Below are positions 34,101-44,924 of a stretch of DNA of 64,000 nucleotides, one piece after another. A model generated the notes under the pieces. That model saw nothing but the letters and a program-made list of their open reading frames with translations. It did no database searches and was not told where the DNA came from. Numbering within the stretch: position 1 is the stretch's first letter; each line of letters starts with the position of its first letter. Origin of the DNA: Dipylidium caninum (Eukaryota > Platyhelminthes > Cestoda > Cyclophyllidea > Dipylidiidae). The stretch covers positions 558,001 through 622,000 of the forward strand of contig QEYB01000228.1 in assembly GCA_017562135.1 (NCBI GenBank), read 5' to 3'. Position numbers and translations under genes: made by a program.

Positions 34101-37100
34101 ATACAAAATAAGTTGTGACTTTTTTGGCGGACGCCCTTTCGCCCCCCCCTTCCCGCCGTCATCTTTCCCCGAGGCGCTGTTTTTTGGGTCTCATTTCGTG
34201 TGACATTGGCCGAGCTGGCAGGACGCAGAGTGGCACCGAGCGGTGGACGGTTCACTCATCCCTCCTCGTGTCGTTGTGTTTAAGTTCACCGCTTAGCTCC
34301 TAAAGGCGAGTGAGGGGCGGTAGAGGTCCGAGGACGAGTTGTGACGGCAGTTCCAAGCCCCAGGACTGCCAATCAGTCGTGTGCGGGACGTCGGTTGAGA
34401 AGGAGCAGACGTCGAGATCGCCTGGAAGCCTGTCGGACGGCGCGTCAGGCTCTCAATGTTCAACCGCCCTGGGGAACCGGCGGTGAAGCCATCAGCCATC
34501 AATCTCGTCCCAGCCTTTACAGGTTGAGGGGCCGAATGTCGAACCGACCCGCTGTCCACCTCTCCCCTGGGTAACTGCGCTCCTCGGGTTAAGAAAATTC
34601 CCCGAACGCTTTCTTCACTATGTCTTTGGCGTCCTTCGACGGAAGACGCCACCCTCCAAAGGAGCCACTTGTCGGCCGCACGAGAGGAAGTGGAGAAAGC
34701 AGAGGCAACGAGGGCGAAGGGGCTGAGGGCAAGGAGGAGTAGTAGGAGGAGGCAAGATCATCAGTCGGTTTAGCGATTATATTATCGCGATGTTAATAAC
34801 TAGTTTGGAGGAAATCCTCAACTCCGGTGAAGAGACAGTATGAAGAAGCGCTGACCGTTGGACGAGGAGATGTCATCAGCCGTAAAAGCCATGATTTTGA
34901 TGGGACATTGCGTTGGCGTCCCTTTGTAAAAACCCCCAGAGGATTGTCGCAACGAATGGCCGCTTCTGCTCTTTTGAGGAGAAGGAGAAGCGCGCCTCGC
35001 TATTCACTTGTCGTTCCCTTCGTCTTTCTGTCGAAGTGGCAATACCAACGCTGCGAAACCGTTACGACTCCCAATCGGTCGTCAGGCGGTGAGGAAAGCC
35101 TACCTCACCCCCGTTGCTTCATCGATGGCCTCCAAGTGGTTAGAATGAAGGAGCTCCGCCCTCCCGGGGTCACCAGATTTTATCTTCTCGCACAGTAAAT
35201 CGCTAATGTCATCGCCTCCCCTCTCCGTCCCCGGGGGAGAAGCTCGCATTCTCCGCCCGCCTCTTCGTGAGATTCACTCGACGGGTTCCAGGAGGAGGCG
35301 TCCGGAGGCGAGATTTCCTCATTCAAGAAGGCACAGTCGCTTCGACGCCCGGGATGAGTGGAGTCTTGTCTCCCCCGCCCCAATGACGCACGGAGAGGGG
35401 GGGGGGAGCGGAAGGTTTTTTCATTAGGCAGTGTGCCGAAGACCCGGGAGGCTGCAGCCTCAACCGGAAGGCCGCGTCGCCCAGCGGAAGTGGAGCGCAT
35501 GCACCGGGAATGACCGGCCTGCGCCGTAGCCTCCGGGAGCCAAACACCCAGCAAACGAGCGCGTGTAGCCTGTGCCGGCGCGGTGTCACGTCATTCCTAC
35601 GTCAGAAGGCGACCGGGGAGTGACAGTCAGCCCGCGTGACACCATTTCTGTCGAGAATGGGACGGAGGTGGGCAAATTTCACTTGCGTTGCACTGAAACC
35701 GCGTGGATTTGCTGCGCGTCCGTCGTTCGAGACTTCCACATCCTCACTGCCACTGAGGAGGTGGCGGAGGCGGGGAGAATGTCCCTTCCTGAGGTGTCAT
35801 AGAAGTGATTCAGGCGTTTTGCTGACATTAACGCAAATTGTAGCTCTGGGAGTTTGTAACTTTCCCCAATTTCGAGTGTACATTTGAAAAAAAAGGTGCA
35901 TTTTCATCTCTCTCGCCTGACCCTTCGGGGGAACTCGACGAAAGCCTTGTCGTTTGCACCTTTCTGGGCACGGAAAATGCATCTGTAGTGCCATCTTCAT
36001 CTTCCCCCATCCCCACCACCGCCCCGTTGCAAATGCTGTAAAGAGACCACAAGAGGATGGCGTTTTCAAGGCCTCAGCCTCAATTCAGCCGCTTTTTGTC
36101 CTCCCACAGCTACGGCGACATGGTGCCCTCGACGATAATGGGGAAGGTGGTCGGCGGCATCTGCTCCCTCTCGGGGAGTGCTCGTCATCGCCCTGCCCGT
36201 TCCGGTAATCGTCTCCAACTTCAACCGCATCTACCAGCAGAATCAACGCTCGGATAAGAGGAGGACGCAGAAGGTGAGGCTCACTTACGGTAAATTACTC
36301 GAGCGTGCTCGAAATGCTCCACTCACTTTCGTTCTGTCGCCCTCGCCTCGCCGACGCATGACGCGGGCGAGGCGTCGCCCCCTCTGGTGCAGGGAGAGGA
36401 GAGGAAATCGTCGTCCTCCTGTCGCACCGTCGCGCCCCGACTAGGCGGCGGGGCGCGGAGGGGACGAGGCCGCAAGAGCGCCGCCACAAGCCCCATTTAA
36501 TTTCACCTCACCTAATCAGTCAAACTCGAGCTGCGTATTTTTAAATCGCCCGAATTCCCGTGGCTCGGCGTTTTAAACGCAGTAGAACGGTCTGATGAGA
36601 GAAAGCGGGAAGCTGAGGGCAAAGGCAAGGCCAACCGGAGACCGGACGGCCCAACCGTCGACCCAAATAACCTCTCAGCTAGAGTTCGCATCGAATTCCA
36701 CATGTCATATGCCAAATTGCGGAAATTCTCAATCTTAGCGTCCCAATTTCACCATACACTGCTCATTCCACATCAAAAAAGGAAATAATTGGCGCGATTT
36801 TAGTCACCGTTGGTTGATTAACTAAACGCGAACAGTGGGATTTTGAGGGAGAGGAAACGGGGAGTCTGCAGATGATACACCGCGGACTGTCGCCCAGTCG
36901 ACGAAGCCCACTTGGGGCAGCGGAGAGTTGGGGGAGTGGACACGCAGCAGGCTAAAAATAGTCCTGGATTAGCGAGCCGGAGTAGAGAGTCATCGTCCTT
37001 CCTCAGCCCCTCCGCCGCCTTCTCCTCCTCTCGCTTCTCCTCCCCTCTCGAAACCCTCGATGCGCCTTCCAGTCCGCTTCTCCCCCCATCTCTGATCGCA

Positions 37101-40100
37101 TCTGATAGTCCGGTAGAACACGCCGAACTCAACCCAGTCAATCTCGCATCCCGCCACCAGTCCGGGGCAGGAATGAGCTCAAGTATGACGTGGCCCCAGT
37201 GGTTTATTGCCATCAGATTAAGGGGAAAGTTCGCTTCCCCCTCCCGACCCTGTTGCTCCCCAATCGCGAAAGAGGGTGTTATTTATTTCGTGTGTGCGCG
37301 TGTGTGCTTGTACCGCGGTGCGGATCTGCGTACGCCCAAAAACTTCAGCCCCACCAGCCTTGCCTCACCACGACTCGTCTCGAATGACCATTCGCATCCC
37401 GCCATGGCTCTAATTAGTTAAAACACACGCCGGGGGAGGCGGAGCGGAGGAGATGGAGGTAGGAATTCGGGCGAATAGTTAGAGTTGCTTTGGAGTGGAG
37501 GGTTTGGATGGCGTCCAGCAGGTTTCGGCTCACGTATGCCGTGAATTTTGTCGCCTCGACTCATTTCAATCCCTCTCGTACGACGGTAACTTCGGACAGC
37601 GTTGGCGAGGCCGAAGAGTCCCCTCGGCCGCGCTTCTCCACGGTCTACCTCCACTTAGTGCGCCAGTTGGACTGCGAAGGGCAAATTGTCTGTTCGTTTA
37701 CTTAGTCCGGCACACACCCTTTGGACGCCACGCACCTGGCTTCGGTCCACAACCAGTTGCCTTGGCGTATGGGGAGGCGGCGTCCACGTCCCATCTACTT
37801 TTGAGTGTCCTGCCAGTTGTTTAATTCGGCACAAAGTACAAATCGGGGAGGGAAGGGAGAGCAGACGGATGGACGGACGGACGGATGCTAAGTTGTTTGC
37901 CACTCTCGAGGGGATCAGCCACCCCTTCTCCTCTCCCTAATGCGGTTCCGAAGGGACAGAACGAAGCGATCGTCTACGCCTCTCCGCCTGGGCCTGGAAG
38001 TGAGACCGGTGGAGACTGGGCTGCCTGAACGAGTCGATTTTGAGTCAAGCGCTGTCGCCGGTGGAGCGGCGAAGTGAACGCGGCTTCAACAGCCTCGTCT
38101 GTTTATTCCCGCCTCGGTGTGCTGGTTGGCTGGCAGCGCTCAATGCCTCGCGTGATTGACCGATGCGGAAGATGAATCTTTAATGTTAGCAACAACACGG
38201 ACTGGCGGTGGTAACAACATCGGCAGTAACAACTGCAGTAGCAGCAGCGGCTGCAATAGAGTCAACATCATCAACACAAAAAACTACGACATTTTTGACC
38301 GTCCAAAGCTTCTCCAAGTCTCCGTTGACGGTGCGGTGGAATGGGGGAGAAAAGGGAAATGTCGAAATTCGGTGTTTCCATGGCTTTTTGGAGCCAAGGG
38401 CGACGAATTTTTGCGGCGAGGAGGGGGAGGAGGAAGTGGATTTGACCAACTTGGAGCATCCGGCTTTGAATTGGTAGGCGGAGCGACTGCACCCATCACC
38501 CCCTGGCGCCATCTTCCAGGTCGTCCCTCGTCGCCACCAACGCCGCGATCCCTGAAAGAGGCGGGGAAGAAGGAGAGGCAAGGGAGGCTGGTGCATCAAA
38601 TTCTTCCTCGACTGCAGATCGCTTAAAGTTCTTCCACTCTCCTCCACCTTCCGCCCCAGATTCCCGCCAGTAAACTTGCATTCTTGTGCGTAAAACACCC
38701 GAACAAGTCGCATTTGCCCATGCCGCCTCGTCGTAACATCTGGCCATGCGGACAGGCCAGATGCTGTCACATTTGACGTCCACACCGAGTTGCCAACGCC
38801 TCCAGCCGGAGCACATACACAGCAGAGTGGAAGCGGAAGCGGACTTCTTCTACTTAACTTCTGCGCGACTCGCGTCGCAGTTTTTCACTTCCTCTCGGAC
38901 GACTGAGGGCCGACGTCTCGGGTGCGGGTGGGTGAACAGTCCGGGACACGGGCTTCGGGTCTGGCGAGACCTTTTCCATTGAACGCCCCTCGAGAAACCA
39001 CGTGTGATCTAGGAGAGATGGTCTTGAAGTAGATTAAGTGTGTACCACCAAAGAAGCCCGCTATTATGGGCGAAATTATCACTGACTGTCCATCAATCTC
39101 ATCGCATTCGATTGAGTGCTCGGATTGCGGGTTGAGGCCACTTTGCAGGGATTTTACTCGTCTGCGTGCAAAATGTACTGGCCGGACAGAGAGATAGACC
39201 CGTAGGCCGACGGACGGACGTGAGTGCAACCTTTCTCGTCCATTCGCCTCCGCAGCTCCTCACGCGGTTCCATCCTCCACTACGCGCATGGGCACCATCC
39301 CTCCCAGGCTTGTCACCACCATCCTGACTGTTTGCCTGGCCTCTACGAGAGGGGAGAAGGGGGAGGGCGGTGGGCGAATCGAGGCCCAGGGCGCCGTAGA
39401 AAACGCGTCTAGCCTTTGCTTCCAGACGTCGATGCAGAAGTCGGCAGTTGAGCTATTTGACGGATGAGGGTTGCCTTCCACCCCTTCCCGTGATTTACCT
39501 GTCCAGAGCAGAATGGAAGGGAGGTGGCGGAGGAGGGGGGGGTTGACCTTGTGCCACCCGCGCTTTATGGTGATCTGAACGGTACCGCCGAAGTCTCGGC
39601 GCTCTGCCACTCCTTTATTTCGACTTTTCTCCGAGGCGCCGCCCTCGACCCCCGCCGTTCGCACTGCGGGAACCAAATAGATCGGCCGAATGCGGTATTC
39701 TCGCTAAAATCCAGCCAACTTCTCGAGTTACCACGGCAAATTAAGGACTTAGACGAAAGTCACGGATAAAAGAGGGTGCCAATTTGGGCATTCCGGTGTC
39801 GCTGAAACCGTTAAACACAGCAAAATTAAAGAATATTTGCTGTAGGAGAGGTTGGATAAAGTCCGGGGAGCGGAAGGTCCAGCGGAGCGTTTAAACCTCT
39901 TGACCTTAACATCCTAAAAGCCCCTATTTCCAAGGGTTGAGGGGCATGGCGGCGAACGGAGTGGAACCACAAGGCAGCGAGAGGACACGCCTGTTACTTG
40001 TTTTTTTTATGTCTCTAAACTTCACTAACTTTGTCGTGACCTAAAGCCTCCCCCCCTCGTCCGCCCGACTTGGAGGCATTTGACGCACCACCATGCGACA

Positions 40101-43100
40101 GCACTTCTTTTCGTTGCCGCGGCGGACGTCAAGTCATCAGGACATGCGGGAACGAGGCGGGAGGCCGATGGGGCGGGGGGCACAGGGGACTGAGAGAGCC
40201 CGGATTAAGTTCACGAGCCGCGCATCAAAGTCGTGTAACTTCAGGGCGGGGATGAAGAGGGTCAACCCAGACGTTGCGTGTTCGGTAAACACTCGCCGTT
40301 TAATGGTCGCTCTAAATCAGGCCTTGGAGAGCTGGAGGATTCGTCTCGGCATCGGCCCCCGTCCACACTCCTGCTCTGGCTGTCACCGCGGAGATGATGA
40401 CAAACAGGCGTCAGCGGACGACATGAAGTGGCGGATGCATCTTCATTGGGAGGACATTTCGAACTGCGGACTGGTGGGGTTAACTTTAGCCTCGCGGGGG
40501 GAATGTTTGGAGTCCTCGCGAAGCCACAGGGTGTTAAAGCGGGGGGGTCAACAAGAGCAGGACGCGAAACCCGCTCCCATTGTGGTGCTCCTTGACACCA
40601 GAACCGTTGTTGTGGCTCCAGTGGCAGCGGTGACGGACCACATGGAGGGGCTGGGGAGATAATAACGCGGCGGCTCAGGAGAGTGAAGACTAAGTTTCAA
40701 AAACTCCATCTGCGAGGGTATTTCGCCGCGTATCCTTCTTGTTTTCCCTCATCATCGTTTCGACTGTCCTCCGCTCCTCCCTAGACGAGGCGGAATTAGC
40801 CCTGGGGACGATTGGCCCCAGCGACATCCTCCGCTTCTCATTTGTTCCGAGAACTGAATGCGAGTCGACGACAACGACGGCACCGGGAAGCATCGCTTCC
40901 TCGCGCTCTTCTCCACTCTGGCTGCATTTCTCAGCCTGCCTACAGGCGTTAGTCAAAGACGCTTAGCTCCGGTCACTCAAAGTGAAAAGACACGAGGATT
41001 GGTGCAGAAGGAAGATGGAGAGGTGTAACTTTTAACTTGAGTGACTTTCGACACATTGTCGATTTACTCGGCGTTCAATCAACAAAACCCCAACTCTCGG
41101 GTCATTTTATTCGGTCTCGATGGCCGCTACGTCAAAACCGGCCTCTTTCGGTTCATTCCCGAGGTAGCAGCACGCCTGGGTGGTGCGGAATATGCAACTC
41201 TTATCAACCCGAGAGCCACGGGGGTTACCGACCAATGGGCGGAAGCTCAGTGCGGGCGCCAAGAGTTTATTTAACCAAATAGAATACTTGAAGTGGGATA
41301 TTTTAGATGGAATCGGGGCGGGGAGTTGTGAAGAATCTATGTCATGCAGTCTTAGCTGTCAACTGGCTTGGACACTAGGTTGGAGGAGGACGCAGAGAAA
41401 ACTGGCCTCTGATTGGTTCGTTGGGCGACGGAGACCTCTTCTCCTCACGTGGGAAGAGGCTGAAGGGAGGCACTACTTTATTTCCGTTTCTGTTTTGTAG
41501 AAAGCGCGTCTGGCTCGCGTGAATAAGGCGAAGTCGGTGGCGAGACACTCACGGTCACCATCATGGGAGTCCTTGAACGGAGCTACAGGCCTCTTCGTCA
41601 ATTCTCTCGCACTCCGGTTCATGGAGAACCTCTCCTGCCACCCTCTGTCGCCTACAGCGTTGAAGAAGGAGGAAGTCCTGCATCACGTGGATGGTGAAGA
41701 GGCAGAGTCGGCTACTGCTGCGCCAGCACTGGTCCCGACGACCTCGCCGACGACGATAGACTATCAGAGAGCCGTCGCTGCTGCCACCAACTACACCAGA
41801 CACCTCGCGACTGACGAGGAGACGCAGATGCACCTCATGCATCTTCTCGTTTGTCTGGAGCAGGCTGTGGTGAGTGCCTTCCCCCGCCCGACATGTCCTC
41901 GGCCTTGATATCATCCGGGAATTCTCACAAGGCTGATGCCAATGGCGCCTTGACTGAGCCGGACAGGCGTCCGGACTGCTTGGAGTTGTATGCGATTCTC
42001 CACACCAGGCGAGGAGGGTGTGAATTTCTCCCTTCTCGCGCCTACTTCGCCTCCATGGGATTTTTGGTCCACAGATCAGAGGAAAAGGGCGAGTGAAGTT
42101 TTTGAGCGGCGAGAGTAGGAAAAAGAAAACCCGCCTCATTTGACGACGGTATAGTCTAGTCGAACAAAGACGCCTGCCACAGCAAATTAAGTATTCTTGG
42201 CCACCTCCGAAGTGGCATGTTTTCTAAGAAACTGTGTAAACAACTCATACCGGACCGATTGCCAAATTTTACCGGTGTTCACTCAGCCGGCCAGTGTTGA
42301 ATTCCCTCTCAGGGCAACGTTTTCAAGTGTAGAGCAGCCCCTTTTCAGACCTTCCACCGTCCGACCTGGCAGACCTGTTTGAAAGACCTTTGCGACTACA
42401 TCTAGAAGCACCACTTACCACGATGCAAGGCGAATTTTTTCTATCACTCGGCCATCGCCTCTTCGCGCTCCGTCAGACTCGCGGGTCGCGGACAAGTGGA
42501 ACTGTCGACTGAACGACCGTTTGATTGCGGTGGGGAGTCTTCTCTCCCCATTCTTCATCGCCCACTTCCTCGAGGCTCGTGAGGTCGTTGATGGTCCTGT
42601 AGACACTGTGTCCTTCCACACGGAGAGCGGAAGGCGTTTACTCCACCACCTCGTGGTGTACACGCCGTCAACTCGGCCATTAGTCCCAGGCGGTAGTGTC
42701 CTTTGTGCCCGGCTTTGTTTACGGCAACACGGATAAAATGCAGCAAAACTGTTTAAAAGGAGAAATTGTACAATGGGTGGAGATGACGTACAGCCAATGG
42801 GCGTTCGTGCTGGACATTACCAATCACTCATTCCTCCTCATCCTCGTCTTCGAACGCCACCTTTTTTCTACTGCTCCGGCCCTTCGAAGACGGACGAAAA
42901 AAATGGAAAATAAAAATTAGCTGCGCCGTCCATACATCCTCAGCCACCTCGAATTGGTGGACGGGGAAGTGATGTCCACTGGGGCCTGAGAAGCGGTAGT
43001 CCACTTCGCGTCGTCTCTTAACGACGAGGCTGTTTGACGGGGGATTCTTGACTACGGTGCGGCGGAGGGAGAGTCGAGGGAGGAGCAAATGTTTCCCCTG

Positions 43101-44924
43101 CGGGATGGAGGATTGTTCTCGGTCCTCCTCCGGGCCATCGCACGCCCCTCGCCGCCCTTGGCAGCGCACTTCAAGCGGAGGCTTGTTCAGCGACTCTTGC
43201 GACGCCTGGTGTGGCCTTCCACAGCGGACGGTGAAGACGGTGGGAGGAGCTGAGAGCGCAGGAGAACACGTTGAAGAGTGACTTTTGACATCGGCCACTG
43301 TGAGCCTCTTCTTGACGAGAAATATTGTCTTAAAACTGGTCGCTGCCAACCCCTCTGACGGTTACGAAGCTCTTCAGAGGGATGAGGACGGATCGGTCGA
43401 ACCATTGCGAGGTGGCTCGTGTTCTCTGGACAGATGGTGTTTTAGACCGCGCGAAACCACGAGCCGACACGAGGAGGTCTCCTCCACCTCGGCCGCAGGA
43501 GGCTGGTGGATGGGCGAGTGGCAAAGTGGGGACGAGGATGGCCCTAAATCCCCGCGCTCATGGCTGTCGGCAAGGCGATTCTTCGTCCCACGAACCAGAC
43601 CACTCTTCTTAAACACCTTGCTGGGCACCCTCGCTCACCGCGACGCCTCAACGCTCTCCCTTTCACATCTGCAGGCAAGGCGCAGTCGACCTCTACCTAA
43701 GCGACATGTCTTTTCGCCTGGCCATCCACAAAGTGCCAGTGACGAGGTGATGGCGGAAGAGGCGGGAGCCGCCCCCCACGGGTGCCTTCTTCATTATTCG
43801 CTCAGACGAAGCATAACTGGGCGTCTCGGAAGCCTCCGAGTCACTGTTCGGCAGATTGAGGTGAAGATCACCTTGAGCCGAAGACACGTGGAAGCCGGAT
43901 GTGTTTGTAACCCTGGCTGACCCTGCCCCAAGGAGTTTGGATGGCTGGAAACTCTCCATTGGCTGGCGACTGCGTCGCCCAATTCTCCTCCTCCTCCCCT
44001 CGGGGGAAGGGGCGGTGGTGATGGCAGTAGCGGGGATTGACCGTCGGATTATGAATATCTCCTGACGAGTGACTAACTCCGTGGGATAATATTTGCCTAC
44101 TGTCAGGCGGAAGTTGGAAAAATGTCAACATCCTCTTTCTTGCCCACACAGCCAGCTGGCTGTCCCCGTTGGGTCTATGTTTTCGTGACTTTCTGCTCTT
44201 TTCCGTGGCGAGGAGGGGGGGGGGCGTGGGGATGAAGCCGAGGATGGTGCGGGTGGGCTGGAGGACACTCACGAAATCCTCATCTCCAATTTGAAGGGAT
44301 CGTCTTTGAAGCAGCCTTCGCAAGGCGCTGCCTATTTGCCTTTCTCTCCGACAAATTCCTCTCTCATTCAAAAAAAAACACGTCTCCCTTCAGAATCGTA
44401 CGTATACGCCGAATGTGGAGAAGAGCATTCCAAAGGCGCACGATGTGAAGGAGGTCTTCCACAAAATCCATCCCGTCTTCAACAACGACACCCTCAACCG
44501 TTACTGCAAGTCGATTCGGTCGTCGCGGCGACACACTCCCACTGGCGCATCCGACCGCGCGGACGCCTCGGCCAGCGAAGACGCGAGGCGGCTGGGGTGG
44601 GGGAGGACTGGGGCATTTTGTCGCTGCTGTATTGCCGCGGACTCACAGTCAATGGGAGATTCGAGCCTTTCCCCGGTCAAGGTGGGTGGTTTACCATTAT
44701 CCATCCCGCCCCCTGCAATCCCCGCCTCCTCTGCCCCTCGCCCGGGCGGTTGTCTTACTTTATCGCCTCGTCCTGGGGCGAAATCCCTTCCTCTCGCTCC
44801 TTCCCTCTCATTCTCGTTCTCCTTCTTCTTCTCGTTCTCATCCACGGAGTTGATCGCATTTCCGATGACGCAACGTGAAGCACCCACGACAAATGTCATG
44901 CTGCCGACAAACTACTTTCCCTGA
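23995..44924 (+). CDS. KCND: Kv4/Shal-type voltage-gated potassium channel
   Basis: Exons are 23995-25100, 36110-36273, 41501-41869, 44394-44681 and probably 44850-44924, about 666 residues, the usual Kv4 size. Kv4 channels carry the fast, inactivating A-type K+ current in neurons and muscle. The N-terminus [18 protein letters not shown] matches the KChIP-binding segment. T1 has the zinc ligands H104, C110, C131 and C132 in Kv4 spacing. S1-S6, the S4 arginines, the GYGDM filter and the PVP kink are all present. The first intron (11 kb) splits the glycine codon before YGD, as in vertebrate Kv4 genes. Exon 2 carries one extra base at 36177 that breaks the frame. The tail keeps the dileucine motif. 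The last exon is the least certain part. The gene is head-to-head with SH2B. Confidence 0.92.
25101..36109 (+). other. Kv4 intron 1 (11 kb)
   Basis: GC-rich from about 26 kb, with many CpG and clusters of CTCC, CCTC and GCCTCC on the plus strand. Long open frames on both strands (for example 29067-29786 and 30690-31439, minus) lack protein-like composition and are explained by low stop-codon frequency. A run of 14 C lies at 33780-33793. No nested gene is recognised. Confidence 0.7.
36110..36273 (+). CDS. KCND: Kv4 exon 2: selectivity filter and S6, frameshifted
   Basis: The acceptor CTCCCACAG joins exon 1 to complete the codon for G369, followed by [13 protein letters not shown]6 and the PVP motif follow ([15 protein letters not shown]), ending RRTQK before donor GTGAGG. 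The exon is 164 nt, but 163 nt are needed to keep the frame. An extra A at 36177, between the codons for G391 and V392, shifts the frame inside the most conserved part of S6. Both halves match Kv4 in their own frames. Confidence 0.92.
36274..41500 (+). other. Kv4 intron 2 (5.2 kb)
   Basis: GC-rich intron between S6 and the C-terminal tail. A short stretch at 38156-38290 encodes an Asn/Ser/Gly-rich peptide in one frame and might be an optional exon. It is not needed, because exons 2 and 3 join perfectly. Nothing else is recognised. Confidence 0.65.
41501..41869 (+). CDS. KCND: Kv4 exon 3: proximal C-terminus with dileucine motif
   Basis: It encodes residues 424-546, phase 0 at both ends (acceptor TGTTTTGTAG, donor GTGAGT). 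It begins [12 protein letters not shown], the direct continuation of RRTQK as in human KARLARIRAAKS. It ends [18 protein letters not shown], matching the Shal dendritic-targeting dileucine motif (human FETQHHHLLHCLEKTT). The middle part (about 447-525) is an unconserved insert. One exon here corresponds to two vertebrate exons. Confidence 0.9.
41870..44393 (+). other. Kv4 intron 3 (2.5 kb)
   Basis: A phase 0 intron immediately after the dileucine motif. Open frames at 43285-43920 and on the minus strand are GC-driven. Nothing else is recognised. Confidence 0.65.
44394..44681 (+). CDS. KCND: Kv4 exon 4: distal C-terminus
   Basis: It encodes residues 547-642, with phase 0 at both ends (acceptor CTCCCTTCAG, donor GTGGGT). 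The protein reads [20 protein letters not shown] and later [14 protein letters not shown] and [12 protein letters not shown]. Similarity to vertebrate Kv4 tails is weak (basic Cys/Arg patch), so the assignment rests on phase, position, splice sites and coding quality. Confidence 0.6.
44850..44924 (+). CDS. KCND: Kv4 probable terminal exon
   Basis: A 24-codon segment, [20 protein letters not shown] and four more residues, then TGA. It follows a long pyrimidine tract and an AG (ending GGAG), phase 0, as exon 4 requires. The 168 nt between exon 4 and this segment are also open in frame, so the tail is the same whether or not this intron is spliced. Alternative later exons near 45542-45599 cannot be excluded. 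Confidence 0.45.
   Translation: MIAFPMTQREAPTTNVMLPTNYFP

Noticed and set aside
38156..38626. 156-codon frame with an Asn/Ser-rich start in Kv4 intron 2
   Set aside because: Exons 2 and 3 join exactly as in other Kv4 genes without it. The rest of the frame is GC-driven. An optional exon is possible but unsupported.
43285..43920. 211-codon plus-strand frame in Kv4 intron 3
   Set aside because: The exon 3 to exon 4 junction is already phase-consistent. The translation is compositionally GC-driven and without similarity.
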